Source: Chitinophagales bacterium
GTDB taxonomy: Bacteria > Bacteroidota > Bacteroidia > Chitinophagales > Saprospiraceae
Assembly: GCA_017303475.1 (NCBI GenBank)
Contig: JAFLBO010000015.1
Location: forward strand, 1 to 64,000
Direction: 5' to 3'
DNA: 64,000 bases
The notes under the pieces were generated by a model that worked only from the letters and a program-made list of their open reading frames with translations, was not told the origin of the DNA and ran no database searches. Positions 44,361 through 54,200 of the stretch are shown one piece after another. Made by a program: the position numbers and the translations under genes. The number at the start of each line of letters is the position of its first letter. Position 1 is the stretch's first letter.

Positions 44361-44466
44361 AAAACGATGAACGACGGGACGATGAACGATGGACGATGGG
44401 GGCGTGGGTATAAATATCCACGCAACCCCATCGTTCATCGTTCATCGTTCATCGTCCCATCGTTAC
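44361..44466. repeat. Intergenic word-repeat element D
   Basis: Words ACGATGA, ACGATGG and ACGATGGG are repeated on the left (44364-44400) and in complement on the right (CCATCGTTCATCG, 44427-44463). The core GCGTGG (44402-44407) pairs with CCACGC (44418-44423) around GTATAAATAT. The core is unlike those of elements A-C, but the arrangement of words mirrored around a hairpin is the same. It extends into the last codons of the outer-membrane protein gene at 44449-45162 and supplies its stop. Confidence 0.85.
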
Positions 44467-45162
44467 TCCCAGGTTTAAGCCGAAAAAATACTGTCCCCAT
44501 TTACCATTTCCTTGTTTGATAGAGGGGAACACCTGGTATCCAAACAATGGTTCCAGGAACCATTGCATTTTTTCGCCCAGAGGAAAAGCATAACCAAAAC
44601 CAAGGTCGCTACGCAGGTTGATATCTGTAAATGACCGGTAATCCTCCTTCATTTCTTCTTTAGAGGTTTCGGTGGTACTATCAACATAATGAAATTCAAC
44701 GATTTGTTTGCGCGAGAACCGGTACAGGCCCGCAAAACCAGCAATAAGGTAAAACCTGTTATTGCCGCCGACAGGAAAAATTTTGATATAAACCGGAATG
44801 CTTACATCATGATATCTGACTCTGGCATCAAAGGTACCCTTGTATGTTCCTTCAGGAAAATCCGGGGTGACGATGATCAAGTCCTGTTCCTTGTAACCCT
44901 GACCGGATTGCCAATAACCAATACCGGATTGCAAAGCCACGCGCGGCGCCGAATGCCAGGTCACATCAAGTGAGGCGCCCGGCGCAAATTGCGGCAGAAG
45001 CTGGCTGTTCACTTGTTTTTCGTAGCCTGGATCCTTGTCATGTTGAAAAGTTGGGAAAGAGATGCCCGTCTGGACAGTGGCGCCAAAGCTCCAGGAACCG
45101 GATTGTGCGCACAAGGCTGCTGCAACCTGAAGCAGCAGGATTGAAATAAGTAGTCTTTTCAT
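44449..45162 (-). CDS. Small outer-membrane beta-barrel protein (PorT-like)
   Basis: 237 aa from ATG 45162, which begins a signal peptide (MKRLLISILLLQVAAALCAQ); the open frame extends to 45249 but that part is encoded by the hairpin at 45202-45257. Alternating-residue strands (WSFGATVQTGISFP, RVALQSGIGYWQSGQGYK, FYLIAGFAGLYRFSRKQIVE) fit an eight-stranded barrel of the outer-membrane-protein type common in Bacteroidota. The C-terminus (YFFGLNLGVTMGR) has its last four codons and stop in the repeat element, so it may have been altered there. Function unknown. Confidence 0.8.
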   Translation of the reverse strand: MKRLLISILLLQVAAALCAQSGSWSFGATVQTGISFPTFQHDKDPGYEKQVNSQLLPQFAPGASLDVTWHSAPRVALQSGIGYWQSGQGYKEQDLIIVTPDFPEGTYKGTFDARVRYHDVSIPVYIKIFPVGGNNRFYLIAGFAGLYRFSRKQIVEFHYVDSTTETSKEEMKEDYRSFTDINLRSDLGFGYAFPLGEKMQWFLEPLFGYQVFPSIKQGNGKWGQYFFGLNLGVTMGR

Positions 45163-45201
45163 GTGTTTGGTGTGTTTAGGGTGTAAAGGTGTGGGAAATG
45201 A

Positions 45202-45257
45202 CGGAAATAGTGAAAGCCCTGCAGCCTTCTCAAGCTGCAGGGCTTTCACTATTTCCG
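45202..45257 (-). terminator. 24-bp perfect hairpin after the 3500-aa protein gene
   Basis: Arms of 24 bases at 45202-45225 and 45234-45257 pair perfectly around an 8-base loop (CTTCTCAA). The hairpin begins 10 bases after the stop at 45267 on the minus strand and ends about 40 bases before the start at 45162. There is no strong T tract, so it may terminate weakly or protect the 3' end of the transcript. Confidence 0.7.
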
Positions 45258-45266
45258 AAGTCTGAA

Positions 45267-48200
45267 TTACTTCGTCTGGATCATCTTCCGTGTAGCACTA
45301 TCTGTAGCCGTTTCCAGCTTGTAGTACAACATTCCGGTAGTATTGATCAGAGCGCGCTCCAGCATTACGGTGTTTGCACCTTTGGCAAAACTGCCTTTTT
45401 GCTGATAAACCATTCGACCCGTTTCATCAAATACGCTCAGCGTCGCATCCGCAGCCTCTGGCAGGAAGAAGCCAATGCTCGTTTTGTTGAGGAACGGATT
45501 CGGCTGATTCTGATAAAGTTCAAAGCCAACACCTGCAATGGTATTGCCACCAAACCGCAGCGCTACCTGAAGGCGACCATTTTCTCCATAAGCTTCTGCG
45601 CGGGTAATCGAACCTGACACACCAAGCATTTCACTTAATTTACCTGATTTACTTGCCCGGAAACGAACGGTAAAGGCCTGCGCGCCATCGATAGATACCG
45701 CCATCGCATTTTCCGGCAACAGGTTGAAATTCAGATTCGTCACCTGGTCTGAATTAACCACACCAAGGGCTTTTAATCCGTTTAGCGACAAGGTGAACTG
45801 GAATCCTTTCAACGGTTGAGTCGCTTTGAACGTAACTTCAAGTTCCTCTCCGGCCTTCAGTTCCCGGTCTACTGAACCTTCTGTTGGGAGTACGTCAAAG
45901 ACAGCAGTACCGGCGGTCCTTTCTTCCACCTGCATATTCAGGTTCGCAACGGCAGAGTTATTCACGTCACCAATCTTCACACCCGCGAAATCCTTACCAA
46001 ACTGGGTAGTCATCGCATTGGCTACTGAAACGGTTTCAGGGAAAGCACTCTGGAACGGATTGTTCGCATTCGGGAATACAAAGGCTTTGTCCACAAACCT
46101 CCAGCTGGTGTTGTTCGGAAGCTCGGTGTAAATACCCAGAATCAACTTACGAATCTCCACAATGTCGAACGTGGTGATAGAACCGGATTTGTTCGCATCC
46201 GCTGCAATCATTTTGTACGGACTGTTCAATGGCTCCAGACCCAGAATATGCTTGGAAATCAACACCAGATCATAAGTGGTTACACCGTTCAGTGGGTTGT
46301 CGTCCTTCTCCGGAGCAATCGTGAAGGAAGCATCCAGCGGTACGCTGTTGATCAGCTGATAGTTACCATTGTCGTCCGTCAGATCGAAGTAGCTGTACGG
46401 TGGCGCGAAGGTGCTGGTGCCGTTTACATTCACCGTAGCTTCTTCAATTCCATCCGTCATTTCTGTTTTCAATACACCGGATACGTTGATATGATCGCCA
46501 ATTGGGCAGTTGCCGAGGTTATCCTGTACAATCACGTAGGTTTCGCAGTAGTCGGCATTGCCCTGTGCATCCACAGCCCAGAGTTCTACACACTGCGTAC
46601 CCAATTCATCGCAGGTAAAGGTTACGTTGGTGATCGGGTTGCCTTGTGCATCAACCGGGAAGCCGGCGCCGGTACCGCACTTGCGGATACCAACCTTGAT
46701 CTGACCGGAAGGTGTGCAGTTGTCTTCCGTGTACTGCAGGAAGTCGGTAGCCCACAGCTGGATCATGCTGGTTGGCATGATGTTCACACTCAAACCGTTG
46801 AGACAAACCACGGTTGGCGCTTTGCAGTCGCGTACCGTGAAGGTGTATTCGTACTCGCTGTTGTTGCCGCAGCCGTCGGTGATGAACCACTTGATCTTGT
46901 GCGTGCCATGTGGCAGCTCAGGTACCACGTAGTTGTTCTGCTGCTGCTGGGTATTCCAGCGTACGCTTGCCGTTTTATTGTTGCCTGTTACGGTTTCCTG
47001 AATCGCAAAGCCGTACTTCTGGTTGGCTGGAACCGGGCGCTCATCGAAGGCGCGTGGCGTGCCACCGGAGAAGTTTGGTGTGTTCAGGTTGCCGTACAGC
47101 ACATTGTTCCAGCCCAAACCGGCCAAACCTGTGTTCACGGAGTTTACCACGGTTTCCATCGTGCCGTCGCCGTCCAGATCCAGGAACAACAGGTATTCGA
47201 TGTTCACATTGGCGCCGGAGCAGGCGTCGGTGCCGGTAATAGACAACTCGGTTGGCTCTTCGCACAGGTCATGTGTCTGGATACCATTATCCCACCAGTA
47301 CATCTCGTTCCAAAGATCAGAGCGGTTAGCTGTGTTCCAGGCCTGGTTGTCGCAGGTTGGCTCTACAAAGGTGCCTGTAGGCGCCTGACCATCCTGAATC
47401 TTGATGATCTGTTTGTACTTGTAGCCGTTGGCGTCCTGCTGCCAGAATGTGCAGTAGTTCGTGGCCGTCAGGTCGGTTGGGTTGATTTTCACCACCGTTG
47501 GAGCCCATGGCGCTATCGTGCCGCAAGCCGATACGGTTGGACCAGGCAGGTTGGCAGCAGCGTTGCTCACCGGATTCGGGTTCGGGTTGGGCACCTCAAT
47601 CAATGGCAGGTTCGGGTTGAACGTACACCAGTTGATGATCTGCCAGGTCCGCTCAATCTTGAAGCAGGCATCTGGCACTACGGTAAATATTTCATCGGTG
47701 TGAGACACACCCAGCAGTTCGCAGTCTTCACCAAAGAACAGTGGCTCGCCGAAGTTGCCAGTTCCGTCGCAGGTAGTTACGATGGCATCGTTCGGGAATT
47801 TCACGTAGTAGTCCTGCAGGTAGTTCACAAACACCCGCTGCGTGCACTGACTGGAGTTGCCCGAGCAGTCGAACGCACGGAAGGTGCGTGTGATCGTGCC
47901 CTTGTTACAAACCGTGTCGAACAGACTGTAGTTCACGGAGTGTGTCAGGCCAATCTGACCCTGATATGTTTTGGTATTATCCAAACAGCAATTATCAGCA
48001 ACATCCGGAATTCCATAGGTCCACAGACTTGGGTCGAAATTCTCGCAGTTTACAGATACGTTGGCTGGTGGCTGACAAGCTGGTTTGATCTTGTCCTCAA
48101 CCAGTACAGACACCATACAATCGTTGGAATTATTATGACAATCCCAGGCGCGGAATACTACCATAATGGTATCACCAATGTCTTCGCAGCAGAACTTCAC

Positions 48201-51200
48201 GTCCGGCCCAAAGGCAGTATTGGTGCAGTTGTTACTGTTCATACGGCGCACTTCAAAGAAGTCCAGGCAGCAGTTATCTGTAGTGCCATCGTCGAAGGTA
48301 GCCGCCGGCACAATGGCCATACCGTCTGTAGTCAGCGCCACCTGGGTGACCTGATCGCAAGCTATAGCCGGTGGTACCTGGTCGGCAATTTTCAGTTCAA
48401 AATGACAGAATGAGGTGTTTCCACATTCATCTGATGCTTTGTAACGGACGTTATACGTGCCAATTGGCAGACATTGTGTAAATCCAAACACCGCCATAGT
48501 ATCCGGATTCCAATAGTTATTACCGGCAAAATCTTCCAGATGACCTCCTACCGTGAAGGTAATGATGTTACCATTGTTTGGATTGGTACCAGTAACCTTA
48601 GCCTCCAGGTCCAGAATATGAGAGCAGCCTTCAGACACAATCATGTTCGGCAAAGCTGTGTTTGAGCAGCATTGGAACGGATTTGTAGAAACAGTTACCG
48701 TTGGTGGACAAGCAAATACCGGACCACCGAGGTCGGAAATCGTGATCACCTGTACATGGGAGATCGGATTATCCGGCGCTACCGGGAAGCAGGTATTGCG
48801 GACTTTCCAGGTACGCAGAATCTCGTAGCTTCCCGGACAAATATCAAAGCGTTCATCGGTAAAGCTGATGGAAGCGGTACACAAGCCACCTACTCCAATC
48901 GGGAATCCGTTGATGCTTGGTCTTCCGGTATTATCCGGATCCGTAGCAGATGCATTCAGGTAAGCTGTTTCACAGTTTACGGTAACATCAATAGGGAATA
49001 CTACATCGTTTAAGCTAAACGGTGTGATGGTGATGGTTTGTGAGCAGGCAGACTGGTTTGCCCAGGCGTCTGTAACAATCCAGGTTCGCACGATTTGGCC
49101 ACGTGGGTTGTTGCACTGACCAAAATCAGTATACTCATCATCAATTACCGTAGTAGTGGCGCTGCAGTCGTGGATAGTTACATTACCAGTGTGTACGACT
49201 CCTGTATTTTCACTGCAGGCAATGGTAATGTCGGCCGGACAAGTGAGCGCCGGAACCAGTTTATCCTCAATTTTCAGCAGCGACCAGCAGGAATTGCCCG
49301 TTTCCGGGTCTTTTACTGTGATGGTGAACGTTTTGCCAATATCTGCAGGGCCAAAGATGTTGCCTACAGGCTGGTTTGCCTGATTTTTCACCGTAATGAT
49401 GTAGTCATCGTAGCAGTGGTAATTATCGCCTTCCAATGCTTCATCAGCATTAAGCACGAACACACAAGTGGCATCCATGGATACATGACTCAAATCATTG
49501 CAAATCAGGTTGAAATCCGAGGGTACATATTCAATCACATTCACGGCAAAGGTGCAGGAGCGGGTGTTGCCTGCAGCATCGGTTACCACAATGGTTACCA
49601 GGTGGTTGCCAATATCGAACCAGGAACCAGATGGAGGCGTCATAGTAGTATCAACTACTGCACAGTTATCAGAGGCAAATGCAGGATCATAATTCACAAA
49701 CGCGCCACATTCACCGCCGTTCAGATTGATGTATTTCGTTGGCGGACAAACCACTACAGGTTTTTCCACATCGTTTACGGTAACCGTAAAGTCGCAGGTA
49801 GACACATTACCGGCAGCATCAGTTAAGGTGTAGGTAACGGTGGTTGTTCCTACGCAGAAAAACTGGGTGGTAACATAACCACCACGGCCAAGCAGCGTGG
49901 TATTTGCCGGTTTGCAAGCTGCATTAGCAGTTGTATATGCCACAGAAATGGTGCCATTGAAGCAATTGTCTACAAACAATGGGTGTGTCCAGGTGAATGT
50001 CGCGCCGCACTGACCGGTTTGATTGGGCAACACCTGATCCGCAAGATCAAACGGTGCTATACAATTGATGGTCAATGACCAACCAGTAACCGTTGGTGTT
50101 TGTCCCGGGAACGGAACCACATCCAGCGTCCAGGTACCTTCCGCTTTTTGTGCAAAAAGGGTGGAAATAGAATCGTCCGGAATTTCACTTATCACCACCT
50201 TGATTCCTTTAGGGCTGATCAAGGTCATGGTAGAGTTTTGCGGCGTGGCTGTACCTGTGCGGTTGAACACAATGTCGCCAATGATGCAGTTGCCTGGCGG
50301 AATAGTTATCGTTGAACGATTGCAGGTAGCTGCGCTGATGTTCGGTATGCCTGCACCGTTGTAAGTTGTATTGGTAGTGAGTTTACCGCAGAATGGATTT
50401 TCAGCATCTTTCACCGTTACCTTGAAAGTGCAGGAAACCTTGTTTGGCAGGATGGATTGCAGAGAAGTTTGGGTGCCATTATCGGCCATCACTTCCAGAT
50501 CCTGGTTAATGGAGCCAAGAGTAAGTGGGTAGCATGGTTGCGCCAATACCCAGTCTGCAGCGGTATTGGTATCATCTTCGCATTTGCGGATAACATCGCC
50601 ACCATCCAGGATGCCGCTAAACCCGTTGCAGCCGGCGTATCCATTGGTAGACACCTCATCAAAGATGGTCCCCATGTAAGAAATGGTGTAGCAGGCCGGC
50701 AAATTTGCTGATCCATTGAAAGCAAAATCAAATACCATGGTTCCGCCCACAGGCAAAATAGTGCCAGCCAGGGATGGCAGCATGGTTACCGGGCCAATGG
50801 TTTGATTAGCCGCCGGATCAACGGAAAGCCTGTTTATCAGCAGGCATGAAATATCCACATCCGCAGGCCCAAGATTGGAAATTTCCAAACGGTCAACTGC
50901 GCCGGACTGGCTTACTTCAGTAATCAAAAGCAGTGGCTGATTTTGCACTGTGTATTTCACCCAGGAATCGCCCACATCGAAAAACTCGCCACTTGCATTG
51001 GTTACGCCGCAGTCCTTTACTTGTGTAAGAGCGGCATCTGCATAAATGGTGTAGGTTACTCCGTAATTGTTCTTGCACGGGCCATCCACAACCGGAGCAA
51101 TATTATTAACCGTAGCCCCACAAAGCCATGGATCGTTGTTTTTCACAACATTAGCCGGGCATGTTAGCAATGGATCCTGCCAATAGTCGTTCACAATAAC

Positions 51201-54200
51201 TTTTATTTGACAGGTATCCTTGTTATCAAAGTTGTCAATAGCCTCCCAGTACATTATAGTAGTACCAACAGGGAAACGACTGCCGGTGCTCAAGCCAGTT
51301 TGGTCAATTTGCACCACATCAGGAGTGTTGTCACAATTATCGGTGGCCAGTGGCAGAGCAAAATTTACATATGCATCACAATGTCCGGATTCAGCATTTT
51401 GCACTACCGGTGGATATGGGCAGTTGATAAAATGCGGTGGATCGTCGTCAGACACCGTGATCTGGAAGGAGCATGTGGTAAAATTACCCAAGGCATCTTC
51501 TGCATAGTAAGTAATAACCGTGGTACCCAGCTCGAAATCATAGGTATGGTAATACAACGAATCCGGGAATGGTGGGTTACCCGGAGGAAACGGGTTGTAA
51601 TAGCTCAAAGGCGGGGCATACAGAATTGCGTTCAGGTTCGCTGGGCCTTCTATGGTTCCATCCGGATTTTGAATGCGCATATCAAAAAGCGTAACAGCGC
51701 AATTATCATGTGGCGTTGGATGCAACCAGGTGTACTGACTTTCGCAAAGGAATTCTTCCGTTGTAAGGGTATGGTTGGAGGCAGGGCAAATGATTTCCGG
51801 GCCTTCTGTCACATCATCATTGTCGCAGGAGCCGGAGCGGAAAATTTCGCAACCGCGGGCATCCACTATGGTGAATGACCAAACCGGTTGGGTATAAATC
51901 ACCCGAAGCTGGCCGAGGTACTGCCTGAAGTCGGTAATATCATGACCGTTTGCAACATCGTAAGTGTAAATTCCATCGGCATCATCGGCATCACCGTCGC
52001 CATCTACATCCAGGCGTACGCCGGAGTATTGAATTCGGTATGGCTCAAGACCGCCAAACACAGTATCCAGGTCAACAATCCGTTCAAGTTCTTCGATGCA
52101 CTGACACTCAGGAGAACCCATTACCAGTGGCTGACGCAGTTCAAATGTGGTGTGTGCAATTTCAAAACAGGTAGCCAATGGCATATTTCCATTCGGAGGT
52201 GGGGTAAAACCAGGCAATACCAATACATAGGAAATGGTCACATAACCAGAACCGGTACCAGGAGTATATACCCCATCTGAAGTGATGGTACCCGGGTCTT
52301 GCGAAGGAGAATTAATGGAAGGCAAGAATGCAGAAATTCCCCATGCGCCTATTGCGTCGCCTAAATCAGGGTGGTTCGCAACTTCATTGTGGCGGATACT
52401 GGTACCATCGGGCAGGGTGATGTTCATGTAATTATTGAAATCAAACTGCTCCGGGTTGTTGGCTTCCAGACACAATTCCGGCAAAGCGAAATTGATTTTA
52501 AACCCGTCAAAGAAATCGCGCACCTTAATATAGGAAAGGCAATTGCTCACATTTCCATGAATATCTGTCACTTGAAGGTTTACGAAATTTCCACCTTCAT
52601 CATCACAATCGAAAGTAATAGTTGGGCCAAAGGGGCCTCCCGGACGAGCGATCAAAATAGATTCAATTCCACAGTTATCGGTGCTGCCGCCGTCAACAAA
52701 CGCTTCTCCGTCGTTCATATCCACCGCATTGATAATCACCATACCTACGCTGTCAAGCTGAATATCGCGGTCAATGCAAAGTGCTTCCGGTTTTTGCTTG
52801 TCTTCCACGGTCAGGTTAAAAGAACACGTTTGTTCCTCATCCTGATCGTCAACATCTCCGTCGCCATTGATATCCGACAACATTTGGTAAGTAATAGTGG
52901 TAGTACCAACCGGATAAGTCAAGCCACTCGCATCGTTGTGAATGCCGGCCGGACTAAAACCGGAGTTAGTGGCTATATCAGTAAATCCAGCAACGTTGTA
53001 ATCCACCAGGTAGTTGATCACGGTATTACAACCAATACCTTGCAGTGGAGCAAGCCCCGTTACCATAGACTGGCATTGGTCAACATCAGACTTAACCGTC
53101 ATGCTTTGGGGACATTCCAGGATGGGATCACCTGAAGTTACTTCAACCGTGAATTCACATGTAGAAGAAATTCCAGCACAGGAAAATGCTGTATAAACCA
53201 CGGTATAGGTGCCGTTAGGCAAATCGGAACCGGGAATCGGGCCGGCAGTTTGATAAACACCGGAACCGGTAATATCAACGGTAGCCGGAGCCAACCCGCT
53301 GAAATAGGTTGCATCGGTTAAGGCTGTTCTACCTACATAAGAAAGTACCCCGCCGTAACAACCGTCATATGCCACTGGAATAGACCAGTTGGCTTCTGTA
53401 TTACAGGAATTATCTTCAGAAAACACATACCCTCCCTCATTACAGTTGGCGAATACAGGTGGGATGTTGTTAATCACTGGAATTTCAACTGTTTCTTCGT
53501 CAGAAAACACCAGGTTTACGTTACAGGAAGCTGCTGCAAGCAGATCCTCCACGATAATACCTACCAATGGAATGGCGCCAATTGGCAGCAATTCCAACAG
53601 GTTAATTTCCTGTGATGTAATTACACCACAAACGCCCTCTGGAGCAAATGGCCAGGAAACCACATTACGAACTGTAATGGTGCCTTGTGGGGTGGTCACA
53701 TTATTCGGCACGCAAGCCTGATCTTCATTTGCATCATCGCTTTGAGCCGGAAAATTATAATCATATGCTGCATAGTCAAAATTACCGTCGCCATCTGTAT
53801 CGGCAACGATAGTACCTCCACCACCATCACCGCCCAACAAATCGCCCAAAATACCAAAGATTACCTGCCCGATGGTTTGATCACAGTAGTCTTCCCAAGA
53901 CCCCAGTGGTATCGGGTCAATACAAATATCAGGCACTAAAGGAAGTGGGATACATATTTCAAAAGTAATGATATCGCAAATGATTTCGGTTGCCGGATTC
54001 AATTGAGACAAGGTTGGTCCTCCGGCGGCAATATCGCCCAAAACACCTGGAAGCGTACCTTCCCAATCCAGACAAACCTCCTCCTGATCACAACCAATTA
54101 CCGCAGATTCTGGTGTGAGGGTTGCATCAATAAGGTTTGGTCCTGTCAGGTTAAAAAAGCTGCAAGACAGGTTAAGGCTGGGAACTGATTCTACCTCGCA

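Noticed and set aside
44312..44431. Upstream extension of LeuRS to 44431
   Set aside because: The added 40 residues are translated from the word-repeat element and have no LeuRS similarity.
46248..48413. 721-codon open frame on the plus strand
   Set aside because: It is antisense to the giant HYR gene and its translation has no domain or signal pattern; long antisense frames arise from the codon use of the real gene.
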